A stretch of 64,000 nucleotides of DNA from Acinetobacter sp. ANC 4204 (lineage in GTDB: Bacteria > Pseudomonadota > Gammaproteobacteria > Pseudomonadales > Moraxellaceae), in contig NZ_NEFZ01000009.1 of assembly GCF_002135205.1 (NCBI RefSeq), forward strand, positions 62,001-126,000, written 5' to 3'. The notes beneath the pieces are model-generated. The model was given only the letters and a program-made list of their open reading frames with translations. It made no database searches and was not told the DNA's origin. Below are positions 20,181-30,012 of this stretch, piece after piece; position 1 is the first letter of the stretch; each line of letters starts with the position of its first letter. Both the position numbers and the translations under genes were made by a program.

Positions 20181-21302
20181 CTACTCAGAAAAACTTGTGC
20201 GAATAATCTCTTTAGCTTTAGCGTCTTCAAGATCGCTAACACGTTGACGAACCATCGCTTCGATTTCGTCAACCAACTGATTTGTGTCAATTAAATGGCT
20301 CTTTTCGCCATTACGATACACCAGTGAACGTGGACTTGCACCAACTACACCAATATCGGCTTCTTTGGCTTCACCCGGACCATTCACTTTACACCCAATC
20401 ACCGACACATCCATTGGGGTACGAATATCTTCTAAACGTTCTTCTAAAGCCTGCATCACTGAAATCACGTTAAACTCTTGACGTGAACAGCTCGGACAAG
20501 CAATAAAGTTAATACCATTTGAGCGAAGACTAAGTGATTTTAAAATATCAAAGCCAATCTTAATCTCTTCTTCAGGTTCCGCTGCCAAGGAAATACGCAT
20601 GGTGTCACCAATGCCATCCAACAGCAAACCGCCCAATGCAATCGCAGACTTCACCGAACCTGTTCGATAAATCCCCGCTTCTGTTACACCAAGGTGTAAA
20701 GGATTATCAATTTGCTGTGAAAGTAGGCGATAAGCGTCCATGGTTAAAAACACATTGGATGCTTTCACTGAAACTTTGAACTCATGGAAATCTAAACGAT
20801 CCAGAATATCAATATGGCGCATCGCCGACTCTAGCAATGCCTGACCAGTCGGCTCACCATATTTCTTTTGAATATCTTTCTCTAGTGAACCCGCATTCAC
20901 CCCAATACGCATAGAAATATCGTTATGACGCGCCGCGGCTACCACTTCACGGATTTTGGCTTCAGAGCCAATATTTCCCGGGTTAATCCGTAAACAGTCA
21001 GCTCCTAAGTCTGCAACACGCAGTGCAATCTTGTAATCAAAGTGAATGTCTGCAACCAAAGGCACCGATGAACGCTTACGAATCTCACCAAAAGCTTCTG
21101 CCGCTTCCATCGTTGGCACAGAAACACGCATAATGTCTGCACCTACATCTGCACAACGCTGAATTTGTGCCAATGTTGCCTCAACATCACAAGTTTCGGT
21201 ATTGGTCATACTTTGAATGCTGATCGGTGCATCACCACCGACATAGACTGAACCCACACGAATTTTGCGAGTAGGCTTGCGTTTAATTGGATTTACAATC
21301 AT
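20181..21302 (-). CDS. ispG: 4-hydroxy-3-methylbut-2-enyl diphosphate synthase
   Basis: IspG reduces methylerythritol cyclodiphosphate to HMBDP in the MEP isoprenoid pathway. The 373-residue product has the N-terminal TIM-barrel segments ([27 protein letters not shown]). The C-terminal [4Fe-4S] site is formed by [12 protein letters not shown] and [18 protein letters not shown], whose three cysteines and glutamate bind the cluster. The length is typical of the bacterial short form. It is part of the rodZ-ispG-hisS group. Confidence 0.97.
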   Translation of the reverse strand: MIVNPIKRKPTRKIRVGSVYVGGDAPISIQSMTNTETCDVEATLAQIQRCADVGADIMRVSVPTMEAAEAFGEIRKRSSVPLVADIHFDYKIALRVADLGADCLRINPGNIGSEAKIREVVAAARHNDISMRIGVNAGSLEKDIQKKYGEPTGQALLESAMRHIDILDRLDFHEFKVSVKASNVFLTMDAYRLLSQQIDNPLHLGVTEAGIYRTGSVKSAIALGGLLLDGIGDTMRISLAAEPEEEIKIGFDILKSLSLRSNGINFIACPSCSRQEFNVISVMQALEERLEDIRTPMDVSVIGCKVNGPGEAKEADIGVVGASPRSLVYRNGEKSHLIDTNQLVDEIEAMVRQRVSDLEDAKAKEIIRTSFSE

Positions 21303-21320
21303 GGCTTTTCCTTGATCCCA

Positions 21321-22097
21321 TTAACGTGACAAGCGGAAATCTGCTTTTCCACCGACGGTATATGGTGACAATGAAATACTTTCATTATTTAAGCTGAGTG
21401 ACACAGCAGCCGCATCATCAATACGAATTTGAAAAGGGGTCTCTCCAGACAACTCAAGTGTTGAAGCCTGACGACCTGTTGCCAAAACTTTACCTGTTGA
21501 ATCAACAATATGCACAGATGTTGGGCGATTGAACTCAAGTTTCAACTGATCCCCTGTGGTTGCAGCAGCGCCATTCATATTAATAATTTGAACATCTGAT
21601 TCTGCTTGTTGAGCTGTCGTCTCATCAGCACCACCTGACCAATTTTGAATGACACCAAATAATGCTGCCAAAATGGCAATAACAACAATTGCAACTAGTC
21701 CGCGTTTCAACCACTTACGATTGCGGTCGCGATTAGAACCTGGCAATTTGCCCATAATTTTAATTGGCGAATTATTCAAAGCATGATTCGGCAGAAGTCC
21801 CGTATCATTGGCATAGATGTCATCGAAACGTTGGATAATCGTAGTTGCATCCACTTTCAGGTACTTCGCATAGGTACGATAGTAACCTTTAATAAACGTA
21901 GCTTCTGGAAGTGCCGTATATTCGTCCTGCTCAAGTGCAGTTAATGTCTTGAGTGGAATATTGAGCTCTTTCGAAACGTCGCTTAATTCACGTTTTTGTG
22001 CAATACGAATTTGACGAAGATAATCACCTGGACGCTGGATATTTCCTAAAGCATTGCTAGAACCATTCGATTGTGGTGAATTAGGATTTACTTCCAT
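21321..22097 (-). CDS. rodZ: Cytoskeletal and cell-shape protein RodZ
   Basis: RodZ links MreB filaments to the elongation machinery. The 258 residues hold a Xre-like helix-turn-helix domain at about 24-95 (GDYLRQIRIAQKRELSDVSK, TLTALEQDEYTALPEATFI), a basic juxtamembrane stretch (NRDRNRKWLKRG) and one membrane helix (LVAIVVIAILAALFGVI). A periplasmic DUF4115 domain follows (LKLEFNRPTSVHIVDSTGKV, LELSGETPFQIRID). Its start overlaps the end of pilF by 10 bases, so the two are translationally coupled. Confidence 0.94.
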   Translation of the reverse strand: MEVNPNSPQSNGSSNALGNIQRPGDYLRQIRIAQKRELSDVSKELNIPLKTLTALEQDEYTALPEATFIKGYYRTYAKYLKVDATTIIQRFDDIYANDTGLLPNHALNNSPIKIMGKLPGSNRDRNRKWLKRGLVAIVVIAILAALFGVIQNWSGGADETTAQQAESDVQIINMNGAAATTGDQLKLEFNRPTSVHIVDSTGKVLATGRQASTLELSGETPFQIRIDDAAAVSLSLNNESISLSPYTVGGKADFRLSR

Positions 22098-22888
22098 ACG
22101 GCCTCAGTAGTGTACTGTAATTGCAAATAACGTTTGTATTCTTGACTATCTGGGTACAAGGCACGTAGCTGATTGACCAGTACTTGCGACCCCAAAGTGT
22201 CATGGTTTGCACGCGCAATTCGGATACCGATCCAAAGCGCACGCGCATCTAAGTTTTTCTCGCCAACGGCTCGCACAAATTGTTCATAATATTGTGTCGC
22301 TTCAGCGTATTGTTGGCGTAAATATAAAATTTCCGCCATTTCGATCATGGCAAGATAGGCATTTGAACTCACCTGTAGGGCTTGTTTAAAAGCAGCTTCT
22401 GCTTCGGCTACTCGACCTACCTGAATATACGCACGACCTAAATTTTCGAATGCTCGATAACGTTGATCATAGCCCAAAGTTGAAGCAGCAACTTGAAGTT
22501 GATCAATCGCGTCATTATAACGCCCAATTTGATATAAATACGTACCGTAGTTGTTACGAGCCTGTGCATTTTTTGGCTCAGTCGCAATGGCATGCTTGAA
22601 ATAACGCTCAGCTTTTGCCACATTTTGCGGACTACCTTCGCGTTGTAACAGCACACCCATCATCATATTTGCAGATGCATCACGTGAGTCGATGTCTAAG
22701 GCCTGATCTAATGTACGTTTCGCCGTATCATAATCGTTTGACTTAATATATTCAGCTGCCAACTGAGTTCTAACTTGTACTGCTTTCGTCGGATCACCTT
22801 TCGTATTCACGGTTTGGCAACCCACTAAGTACCACACAGACACACCCAATGTCAGTGCAAGGTAAAGTTTAGAAACGGGTTTTTTCAA
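22088..22888 (-). CDS. pilF: Type IV pilus biogenesis lipoprotein PilF/PilW
   Basis: The 266-residue precursor has a lipoprotein signal (WYLVGC, Cys24) and about six TPR repeats, for example NDYDTAKRTLDQALDIDSRD, YFKHAIATEPKNAQARNNYG and AEAAFKQALQVSSNAYLAMI. This is the outer-membrane pilotin that assembles PilQ secretin multimers for type IV pili and twitching motility. It lies between rlmN and rodZ, as in Pseudomonas and Acinetobacter. Confidence 0.95.
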   Translation of the reverse strand: MKKPVSKLYLALTLGVSVWYLVGCQTVNTKGDPTKAVQVRTQLAAEYIKSNDYDTAKRTLDQALDIDSRDASANMMMGVLLQREGSPQNVAKAERYFKHAIATEPKNAQARNNYGTYLYQIGRYNDAIDQLQVAASTLGYDQRYRAFENLGRAYIQVGRVAEAEAAFKQALQVSSNAYLAMIEMAEILYLRQQYAEATQYYEQFVRAVGEKNLDARALWIGIRIARANHDTLGSQVLVNQLRALYPDSQEYKRYLQLQYTTEAVWK

Positions 22889-22904
22889 TTGGCATCCCCT
22901 TATA

Positions 22905-24140
22905 TTATCCTTGTGAACGTAGAATTTCGTTTTTCTCTGCTACTTTCTTTTTCCACTGCTCTGCACGACGAGTTCGATCCGCTACTTGGCCCACCAACTG
23001 TCCGCAGGCAGCATCAATATCATCGCCACGCGTTTGACGAATCGTACACACAAATCCCGCATCAGACAAAGTTTTTTGGAAAGAAATAATGCGGTTGCGA
23101 CTTGAACGACCATAAGGCGCATGTGGAAATGGATTAAATGGAATTAAATTAATTTTACTTGGTAAGTTCTTCAACAATTTAATCATCTGCTGCGCATGCT
23201 CAGGATGATCATTCACCCCATCCAACATCACATATTCAATCGTGACATGCTTACGTGCACTTTCATTGCCATCTTTGGCGATATACCGCTGACATGCTGC
23301 AATCAATTGTGCCAATGGATATTTTTTATTGATTGGAACCAACTCATTCCGCAGTTCATCATTTGGCGCGTGTAAGGAGATTGCCAATGCAACATCAATA
23401 TCTTGTGCCAATTGATCAATTTTCGGGACCACACCTGAAGTCGATAAGGTCACACGGCGTTTAGACATACCATAAGCAAAATCGTCTAGCATGATACGCA
23501 TTGAGCTCAATACGGCATCATAGTTGAGTAATGGCTCGCCCATGCCCATCATCACCACGTTGGTTACCGAACGCTCACGCTCAGCTACAGGCACATCTTC
23601 CATATAAGAATAGTTTGCAACCCACAACTGACCAATAATTTCATCTGGGTTTAAGTCGCGCTGAAAACCTTGTTTACCCGTTGAACAAAATGAACAATCC
23701 AGTGCACAGCCGACTTGAGATGAGATACATAAAGTACGGCGTAAACCACTACGATGTTCAGCAGGAATCAATACAGTTTCAACTAAAGAGCCTTCGCCCT
23801 CACCGACACGAAAAACCCATTTACGGGTACCATCTTTAGAATAATTCTTATGTACCACTTCAGGTGCTTTAATTTCACACAACTTTTCAAGTTTTTCACG
23901 TAATTTGCCTGAGATATTGGTCATCTCAGCAAAATCAGTCACAAAAAATTGGTGAATCCATTTCATCACCTGTCCTGCACGAAATTTTTTCTCTCCCATA
24001 TCTTCGAAGAATTTTTCAAGCTGCGGACGTGACATGCCAAGTAAGTTCACTTTCGCAACAGAATTTTGCTGTGCAGGAGCGGATGGAGATTGTTGCTGTT
24101 CAGCCGAAACTGTAGAGACAGCGACCACTTCAGTACTCAT
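22905..24140 (-). CDS. rlmN: Dual-specificity 23S rRNA/tRNA adenine-C2 methyltransferase
   Basis: A radical SAM enzyme that methylates A2503 of 23S rRNA and A37 of some tRNAs. The cluster motif [11 protein letters not shown], the [10 protein letters not shown] segment, the [15 protein letters not shown] stretch and the C-terminal [18 protein letters not shown] with its catalytic Cys are present. At 411 residues it is slightly long because of a Gln/Ser/Ala-rich N-terminus of about 30 residues before [13 protein letters not shown]. The first 30 residues may be dispensable or a later start may be used. Confidence 0.96.
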   Translation of the reverse strand: MSTEVVAVSTVSAEQQQSPSAPAQQNSVAKVNLLGMSRPQLEKFFEDMGEKKFRAGQVMKWIHQFFVTDFAEMTNISGKLREKLEKLCEIKAPEVVHKNYSKDGTRKWVFRVGEGEGSLVETVLIPAEHRSGLRRTLCISSQVGCALDCSFCSTGKQGFQRDLNPDEIIGQLWVANYSYMEDVPVAERERSVTNVVMMGMGEPLLNYDAVLSSMRIMLDDFAYGMSKRRVTLSTSGVVPKIDQLAQDIDVALAISLHAPNDELRNELVPINKKYPLAQLIAACQRYIAKDGNESARKHVTIEYVMLDGVNDHPEHAQQMIKLLKNLPSKINLIPFNPFPHAPYGRSSRNRIISFQKTLSDAGFVCTIRQTRGDDIDAACGQLVGQVADRTRRAEQWKKKVAEKNEILRSQG

Positions 24141-24216
24141 GTGTATTACCTAAACCATGTCTAACGATGAAAGGAGAAGCTCAATAAACGAGCAGAAATA
24201 TATTCAGGGAATAAAA

Positions 24217-24250
24217 AAACCAGATAAGTATAATAACACTTATCTGGTTT
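24217..24250 (-). terminator. ndk terminator
   Basis: A perfect 13-bp stem (24217-24229 with 24238-24250) lies just past the ndk stop; the minus strand continues with TTTTATTCC. Confidence 0.85.
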
Positions 24251-24262
24251 GAATACTTCGAA

Positions 24263-24694
24263 TTAACGAGTACGCGGAGCAATCTCAGTTTGAGCGAAGA
24301 AGTAGTTCACTTCACGATCAGCAGATGCTACAGAGTCAGAACCGTGAGCAGCGTTTTCGTCGATGCTTACAGCGAAGTCAGCGCGGATAGTGCCTGGAGC
24401 TGCTTCTTTAGGATTCGTTGCGCCAAGGATTTCGCGGTGAGCAAGAACTGCGTTTTCGCCTTCAAGCACTGAAACAACAACTGGACCAGAAGTCATGAAC
24501 GCAACTAGGTCAGCAAAGAAACCACGTTCTTTGTGCTCTGCGTAGAAACCTTCAGCTTCAGTTTGAGTCAAGTGTTTCATTTTAGTTGCAACGATTTGAA
24601 GACCAGCTTTTTCAAAACGAGCAAAAATGTCACCGATGTGGTTTTTAGCAACTGCGTCTGGTTTTACGATAGATAAAGTACGTTCAATAGCCAT
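24263..24694 (-). CDS. ndk: Nucleoside diphosphate kinase
   Basis: The 143-residue enzyme balances nucleoside triphosphate pools through a phospho-histidine. It starts [15 protein letters not shown] and contains the active-site [16 protein letters not shown] with the catalytic His. Its length and order next to rlmN are standard. A strong AAGGAGCCAATC ribosome binding site precedes the ATG. Its own terminator isolates it from rlmN. Confidence 0.98.
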   Translation of the reverse strand: MAIERTLSIVKPDAVAKNHIGDIFARFEKAGLQIVATKMKHLTQTEAEGFYAEHKERGFFADLVAFMTSGPVVVSVLEGENAVLAHREILGATNPKEAAPGTIRADFAVSIDENAAHGSDSVASADREVNYFFAQTEIAPRTR

Positions 24695-24804
24695 GATTGG
24701 CTCCTTAAGTCAATGTAGACATGAAAATTTTGGCGCATTATACCGAGATAATGCACAATTATCTGCTTTTACTCTGTAAAAAGTTGCTTTTTTCGATGCA
24801 CGGA

Positions 24805-25005
24805 TTATCGTGCTTCGTCAATCCATGCCATCTGAATTGCCTCAAGCAACCCTTCAGTTGACTTGTTAGGATCATCACTAAAGTCTGGTAAGGCACACAC
24901 CCACGCATGTAAATCTGTAAAACGAATCCACTGCGGATCGACATCTGGATGAGCTTCATAGAGCTCAATAGCAATATCAATAGTGTCCGACCAACGTAAG
25001 CCCAT
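24805..25005 (-). CDS. iscX: Fe-S cluster assembly protein IscX
   Basis: The 66-residue acidic product begins MGLRWSDTIDIAIELYEAHP and contains RFTDLHAWVCALPDFSDDPN, the family hallmark, and ends AIQMAWIDEAR. IscX binds IscS and iron and adjusts Fe-S cluster assembly. In enterobacteria it closes the isc operon; here it stands alone upstream of ndk, apart from iscSUA, which are not in the window. The length matches E. coli IscX (66). Confidence 0.95.
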   Translation of the reverse strand: MGLRWSDTIDIAIELYEAHPDVDPQWIRFTDLHAWVCALPDFSDDPNKSTEGLLEAIQMAWIDEAR

Positions 25006-25095
25006 AGTGGCGTCTCATCACAATATAGAAGATGCTGTACTGTAGCAAACTCTGAAATTTAAGCGTTAGTCTGTTTTGTGCAAAACTGCACTTTT

Positions 25096-25647
25096 TTACA
25101 ACACGATATTTAAAAGTGGTGCACTACAAATTAAAGCCACTGCTACAACCGCGCCAATTGCAGCCCCGACCAAAACATCACTTGGATAATGTAGCCCCAA
25201 AATCATCCGAGATGCAGCGACCAAAACAGTAAAAGGCAACATAAGGATCAATAAAATTGGCTGTACGAAACCTAGCAATGTACTCACCATCACCGCATGT
25301 AAGGTATGACCTGAAGGGAAACTAAAATGATCAAGCGGTCGCTCACCCATTCGAATCACCTGATGCACTTGATAAGGTCGTGGACGAATCGTTTTTATTT
25401 TTAGAACCTTATAAATCAAAGTACCGCATAGTGAACCCAAAACCAAATACACAATTTGCAGACTATAGACCAGACCTTGCAACAGCCAAGTTAAAGCCAA
25501 CATGGTGTACCAAAAAACACCATCGCCCAATCGGCTGATTCGTTTGAAAAAATTGGCTACTGTCTGTGAATGGGAAAAATGATTAAGATAAACACAGCCC
25601 TTTAGATCTAAATCTAATATTCTTATTTTTGCAGTTTTAAGATTCAT
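25096..25647 (-). CDS. PAP2-family membrane phosphatase
   Basis: The 183-residue product is an integral membrane phosphatase with about five helices and the three PAP2 motifs: KIKTIRPRP (motif 1), FPSGHTLH (motif 2) and SRMILGLHYPSDVLVG (motif 3). Such enzymes remove phosphate from phosphatidate, undecaprenyl diphosphate or similar lipids at the periplasmic face. The ATG at 25647 is preceded by AAGGAG at 8 bases, which decides against the longer frame. It lies downstream of a glycosyltransferase of the MgtA/SqdX type; both are preceded by the same 17-bp motif. Together they might make glycolipids from diacylglycerol. Undecaprenyl pyrophosphatase is an alternative. Confidence 0.85.
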   Translation of the reverse strand: MNLKTAKIRILDLDLKGCVYLNHFSHSQTVANFFKRISRLGDGVFWYTMLALTWLLQGLVYSLQIVYLVLGSLCGTLIYKVLKIKTIRPRPYQVHQVIRMGERPLDHFSFPSGHTLHAVMVSTLLGFVQPILLILMLPFTVLVAASRMILGLHYPSDVLVGAAIGAVVAVALICSAPLLNIVL

Positions 25648-25756
25648 ACCACTTCTCCTTAACAACAACGTTGAAAGTTCAGCTGGAAAATCATTGTTAT
25701 GCCGACGATTTTAGCCCGTCTAAGGGATTTTATTACGCTTCATTTTAAAGGATATT

Positions 25757-25773
25757 TTTGACAGTTTGATGAT
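25757..25773 (-). promoter_or_regulatory. 17-bp motif, copy 1 (upstream of the PAP2 gene)
   Basis: On the minus strand the sequence ATCATCAAACTGTCAAA lies about 110 bases upstream of the PAP2 start. An identical copy lies at 27155-27171 upstream of the glycosyltransferase. The CTGTCAA half resembles a PhoB half-site; the other half matches weakly. Confidence 0.45.
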
Positions 25774-25816
25774 CTTCACTAAACTCATCCATAAATACCC
25801 GCACTCATTTACAATT

Positions 25817-27109
25817 TTAACCACGAAGCGATGATGATGCTTTTAGACTCGCCACCTGATATAAAGCTTGCTCAAACTGTTTCACAGGATATTGCCAACC
25901 AACACTTTCAATATCTTGACGCGCTTGAGCTCCCATGGTTTTAAGTACAGTTTGCGCTGGCAACTGTATAATCGTTTGCATAAAATGTGCCACCTGTCCA
26001 AAAGGACTCAGCCAACCTGTTTTTCCATGTTGGACATATCGCTGCGGGCTTGCATAATTATACGCCACCACAGGTAAACCACTTGCCATCGCTTCAAGTA
26101 CCACATTGCCAAAAGTTTCTATTTGGCTAGCAAAAACAAAAACATCCGCACTGGCATAGGCCTGAGCGAGTGACTGTCCTGTTAAGCTGCCTGTAAAAAT
26201 CACATCTGAACCATTGGCCATCTCCGTTAAACGCTTACGATCCGGCCCATCCCCCACAATCACCATTTTAAATTTGCGTGATGACTGCTTCTTGATATTC
26301 AAATAACTTTGAATGAGCACATCCACCTCTTTTTCAGGAGATAAACGCCCTACATATAAAAGCACAGTGGTATTTGCATCTGCTTGCCAATACAGACGCA
26401 TTTGTTCCGAGCGATGTTCTGGCTGAAAACGTATGGTATCTACCCCTCGTCCAACCTCAACCAAAGGACAGGTCACTCCAAAATCCTGAAGTTGATTTAA
26501 GGTGGTTTGACTCGGCACACAAGTGAGTACCGTATGGTTATGAAACCAACGAAGATAGCTTTCAATCGGCTTTACCAGCAAAGCTAAATCAAAAAAGCGA
26601 CTAAAATCATGAAAAGTTGAATGAAAGCCACTAGATACTGGAATTTGATGCGCTTGAGCGGCATACAGTGCAGTCAATCCCAAAGGGCCTTCCGTTACAA
26701 TATGCACGACATCTGGACTGAAACGCTCAATCGCCTTGCTGACTTTGACATACTGAGGCATGCCAAATTGCATCTCCGTATATTTTGGAATACTTTTCGC
26801 CCAGACCAAACACTCGTGTTCGGCCTGAAACTCTGTGCATATATTTTTTTGCATTGGGCGGATCAACTGAATGCGGTGCCCCTGTTTTTGCAAGCCTTTA
26901 CATAATTGTAACAGTGAATTTGCGACACCATTGATTTCTGGTGACCATGTTTCAGTCACGATAGTAATTTTTAATTTAGGCTTAAGAGTTTCTTGAAGCA
27001 GGGAAAGCTCTTGCTGAAAATTTTGTTGATGTTGTTGTTTTAAATAAAACCGCTGTGGTTCGGGGAAATTGTGCTGTTTGAATAATTTTGTTGTCATTGA
27101 ACCGATCAT
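25817..27109 (-). CDS. GT4-family glycosyltransferase, MgtA/SqdX/Agt type
   Basis: The 430-residue product has a GT-B fold. After an N-terminal extension of about 45 residues comes LKITIVTETWSPEINGVANS, then DVVHIVTEGPLGLTALYAA, SGFHSTFHDFSRFF, the diagnostic VEVGRGVDTIRFQPEHRSEQ, LLYVGRLSPEKEVDVLI and the donor-binding FGNVVLEAMASGLPVVAY. These features match enzymes that glycosylate diacylglycerol or mannosylate lipids (MgtA, SqdX and phosphate-stress Agt). No membrane helix is seen. The start is either 27109 or 27097; neither has a clear ribosome binding site. Its neighbour is a PAP2 phosphatase and the same 17-bp motif precedes both, which suggests co-regulated lipid work. The sugar and acceptor are not known. 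Confidence 0.85.
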   Translation of the reverse strand: MIGSMTTKLFKQHNFPEPQRFYLKQQHQQNFQQELSLLQETLKPKLKITIVTETWSPEINGVANSLLQLCKGLQKQGHRIQLIRPMQKNICTEFQAEHECLVWAKSIPKYTEMQFGMPQYVKVSKAIERFSPDVVHIVTEGPLGLTALYAAQAHQIPVSSGFHSTFHDFSRFFDLALLVKPIESYLRWFHNHTVLTCVPSQTTLNQLQDFGVTCPLVEVGRGVDTIRFQPEHRSEQMRLYWQADANTTVLLYVGRLSPEKEVDVLIQSYLNIKKQSSRKFKMVIVGDGPDRKRLTEMANGSDVIFTGSLTGQSLAQAYASADVFVFASQIETFGNVVLEAMASGLPVVAYNYASPQRYVQHGKTGWLSPFGQVAHFMQTIIQLPAQTVLKTMGAQARQDIESVGWQYPVKQFEQALYQVASLKASSSLRG

Positions 27110-27154
27110 ACTACACCAAACTTTTCTTATTTTAAGTAAAGCTTAACTGAACTA

Positions 27155-27171
27155 TTTGACAGTTTGATGAT
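27155..27171 (-). promoter_or_regulatory. 17-bp motif, copy 2 (upstream of the glycosyltransferase)
   Basis: Exact repeat of 25757-25773, 46 bases upstream of the glycosyltransferase start. The minus strand reads CAATCAT, CAAA, CTGTCAA, which resembles the 7-4-7 spacing of a Pho box with 5/7 and 6/7 matches to CTGTCAT. A possible -10 (TAAAAT) is at 27129-27134. Confidence 0.45.
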
Positions 27172-27205
27172 TGAATGATGAAACTAATTTAACACTCCCC
27201 ACGCA

Positions 27206-27234
27206 AAAAGATAGGCCACTGGGCCATATCTTTT
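27206..27234 (-). terminator. Terminator of the pilus operon
   Basis: On the minus strand AAAAGATATGGCC pairs with GGCCTATCTTTT around a 4-base loop with one bulge, then T-rich sequence. It lies 24 bases past the last pilus gene. Confidence 0.8.
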
Positions 27235-27257
27235 ATATATGAAGCATTACACTTCGT

Positions 27258-27674
27258 TTAAAACATTAAGTTAATATAAAGGTTATCTCGATAAACTCCA
27301 GCCGGCGTCAATGCCGTTGGTCGCTCCATCAATTGCACCAATACCACAAACTTACTTTGTGCAGTTGCAGGTTGTGAGATAGGACTATTCCAACGCGAAG
27401 CACTCGCACCCGAAATATTCATTTGCGTTCTTAGTTTATGATTTTTCTCATTCACTAAATAACTGCTACCCGTTGCATTCATTAAATTACGAGAATTAAA
27501 CTTAATCGCATAATTACTATCGCATGCGACTGAAAAAGAAGTCGCAGCCTGACTTAGATAGGAAGAACTCAAATTCAGCTGGCTTGAGGTTAAGCGCTCA
27601 ATTTGACACTGTTTTGCATAGGTCAAAGCTGATGCTCCTACACAAAACACGAATAAAACAACTCTCAGTTTCAT
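27258..27674 (-). CDS. SCPU (spore coat U)-domain pilus subunit
   Basis: The 138-residue precursor has a signal peptide (MKLRVVLFVFCVGASALTYA) and a single SCPU domain of about 118 residues. It starts KQCQIERLTSSQ, holds a second Cys in FSVACDSNYA, and ends with the beta strand GVYRDNLYINLMF typical of donor-strand-complemented subunits. The ATG at 27674 is preferred over an upstream one because GGAG lies ahead of it and the signal peptide starts there. It is the last gene of the operon, where Csu-type systems encode the two-domain tip adhesin. This product has one domain only, so it may be a short tip or minor subunit. It overlaps no neighbour; the usher stop is 16 bases upstream. Confidence 0.8.
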   Translation of the reverse strand: MKLRVVLFVFCVGASALTYAKQCQIERLTSSQLNLSSSYLSQAATSFSVACDSNYAIKFNSRNLMNATGSSYLVNEKNHKLRTQMNISGASASRWNSPISQPATAQSKFVVLVQLMERPTALTPAGVYRDNLYINLMF

Positions 27675-27690
27675 GGCACTACTACTCCAT

Positions 27691-29994
27691 CTATTTACAA
27701 TGAAGATCCATTGCTGGTTGATTCTCTTCATTTACTGTATCTGTAATATTGAGTTCTGCTGAACAACTGCGCGCATCTTTGGTTTTAATCTGTATATTAT
27801 ATGTACCAGGGATCAAACCATAAAGCATGACACTACCATCAGTAGAAATCGGATAAACTTCCCCTTCACCATTATTATTAATATAAAGTTCAGAGCCTGG
27901 TGCAAAAGTATTATTATTACTGTCTAATGGTCTTATATTGACTTGTTTTGCATGAAAAACAGGAAAATCTATAATATAACCACGTTGATTCAATGCTGTT
28001 AATTGTTTATTTGAATATTGTATTTTATCTTCCACAGGTAATTGATTTTGATCAAATGCAATATCATATTTTACATATGGAATAATATCATGAATAAACG
28101 CATAGCCTTTTTTATTGGTTTTATCAACATAAGTCAGTGACCTCAAAATATCAATATCCTGATAATCACCCACTTTAACCAATGTAAATGCATTGTCGAC
28201 CATTTTAGTGAAACTGAGTTTATTACCTAACCAGACTACTGCACCTCGGTAGTTTAGCTGTGTTTCACGATCATCACGACCTTGAATATGATAGAAGTCC
28301 AAATCACCCACGTCAGTTTTTACTACACCATTTGCATTAAACATCGTTTCATCATTACGACGATTGACCCCAACTGAATAGTCGAAACCAACCTGATTAG
28401 AGTCATATTTAACCAATTGAAGGTTGGTATTCTGATCTGCTGACTGACTAAAATAAACCGACTTATCATCAAAACTATAACTAAGTGACAAAATCCCCCC
28501 AGAATCCTTACGATCACCAAAAGCATTGAAATAACTTAAACCAAAGGAGACTCTACGTCCGAAATTTCGGTTAAAGCCAATATTAATGACTTTCTGATCA
28601 CTATTCGGAAAATCTGGGTCATCATAATATTTTTGTTCGGCATAATTAATATTAACATTCTGTAAATACGGCACATTACTCATACCAAAGTAAGCAAGAT
28701 TTTCAAATTTTGGGTAATTAGAAGAAATCCCTAATTCATCTCCAAGAAATTTAAAATTCCTCTCTGTATATTTAGAACTTGCTCCCATTGAGAAACGGCC
28801 AAAGTCTTTACTTGCAGATAATCCATAAGAATAATTAAACTGGTTATCATCATCATGAGATGCAAGGACTACACTATCCAAAACAAAAATATTGCTAACA
28901 GCCTGCGTCCACATAAAGCCTACATTTTGTATATCTTTACTGTATGACAAGTTTGTTCCAAGCGTTGTAGAGTTTGTCAGTCCTTTTCGATAATAAGTAT
29001 TTACAAAGAAATCACGATAATCACTACTGTCCATATTATAGTTATAACGTAATTTACCAACAGCAATACTATATTCATTCAAACCTGAGCGTAGCAGCCG
29101 ATTGGTTACCATGATCGGAAAACTCTGCACACTTCGATTTCCAAGTACATCTTCAACGACAATTTGAGCATTACCTGCTTGTTGAATTTGCGCACCCATT
29201 AATAAATTATAATCACCAGGACTGACTTTCTGGCTGTATATATTTACTCCATTGATATACAAATCAACTGTGGAAGGAACCCGCGCACTGCCTTGTAAAC
29301 TTGGCATATTCCAATAAATAAAGTTTGGTCTCTCGGTATAATTTGTTCCCCAATTCAATCCCGCAAAGCGTAGAGAATTAATCAAGGGATTATAGGTTGT
29401 AGTGGTATCACCGATGGTTAACCGAGTCATATTTTTGGGAAATTCAAAATCAACACTACTACTGAGTCGCACCACCCGTTCATCTGTAGGAGTGTTCTGG
29501 TATAGCATGGAGTTTTTCATGATCCAGTAATCTTTAAAAACCCCTAACTCCATCAAGCCACTATAAGAGTCATTATTATTGCTATTGGCATATACGAAAT
29601 CATAATTAATAAAGCCACCAAAACTGGCCTTTTCAGGAATGATGTTATTGTTTAATGCATTAAAGTCCGTTTCAAAAAGTTCTGTTGGAATCGTGAGCTT
29701 AATGGATTGCGATGAATCATCAAAAGTTGACTGAACACCACTTGATGACACCAAGCAGAATTCTGGTCGCGAAGCTAAGGTTTTTAATTGCGCAGTTGAA
29801 ATTTGACGTTCTGCCAGTACCTGACATTCAAGATAATATTGATCGCCCTGCTTTAATAAGGCGACATCTGTATGATGATCTAGATCATTAATCCAAAGGT
29901 TCGCAATATTTTCTTCCAGCACACCCTCACTGGCATTTACATTGAGTGCTAAAAAAAAATGAATAACGATCAGTATTTTTATTTTCGTATTCAT
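27691..29994 (-). CDS. Outer-membrane usher of an archaic chaperone-usher pilus
   Basis: The 767-residue precursor has a signal peptide (KIKILIVIHFFLALNVNAS) and an N-terminal periplasmic domain. The translocation pore follows (NFIYWNMPSLQGSARVPSTVDLYINGVNIYSQKVSPGDYNL starts the plug region), then many short alternating strands, and C-terminal domains that include GSELYINNNGEGEVYPIS and a final Cys near SCSAELNI. The size is small for PapC-like ushers and typical of the CsuD/sigma-like archaic class. It secretes and polymerises the pilus subunits delivered by the chaperone encoded 18 bases upstream. The ATG at 29994 gives the expected signal peptide. Confidence 0.88.
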   Translation of the reverse strand: MNTKIKILIVIHFFLALNVNASEGVLEENIANLWINDLDHHTDVALLKQGDQYYLECQVLAERQISTAQLKTLASRPEFCLVSSSGVQSTFDDSSQSIKLTIPTELFETDFNALNNNIIPEKASFGGFINYDFVYANSNNNDSYSGLMELGVFKDYWIMKNSMLYQNTPTDERVVRLSSSVDFEFPKNMTRLTIGDTTTTYNPLINSLRFAGLNWGTNYTERPNFIYWNMPSLQGSARVPSTVDLYINGVNIYSQKVSPGDYNLLMGAQIQQAGNAQIVVEDVLGNRSVQSFPIMVTNRLLRSGLNEYSIAVGKLRYNYNMDSSDYRDFFVNTYYRKGLTNSTTLGTNLSYSKDIQNVGFMWTQAVSNIFVLDSVVLASHDDDNQFNYSYGLSASKDFGRFSMGASSKYTERNFKFLGDELGISSNYPKFENLAYFGMSNVPYLQNVNINYAEQKYYDDPDFPNSDQKVINIGFNRNFGRRVSFGLSYFNAFGDRKDSGGILSLSYSFDDKSVYFSQSADQNTNLQLVKYDSNQVGFDYSVGVNRRNDETMFNANGVVKTDVGDLDFYHIQGRDDRETQLNYRGAVVWLGNKLSFTKMVDNAFTLVKVGDYQDIDILRSLTYVDKTNKKGYAFIHDIIPYVKYDIAFDQNQLPVEDKIQYSNKQLTALNQRGYIIDFPVFHAKQVNIRPLDSNNNTFAPGSELYINNNGEGEVYPISTDGSVMLYGLIPGTYNIQIKTKDARSCSAELNITDTVNEENQPAMDLHCK

Positions 29995-30012
29995 TACACC
30001 CCCCACCTTGGA

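Noticed and set aside
25757-27171. Seventeen-base repeats flanking the glycosyltransferase as transposon target duplications
   Set aside because: No inverted ends or transposase lie just inside the repeats, and both copies are upstream of a gene, which fits a regulatory motif better.
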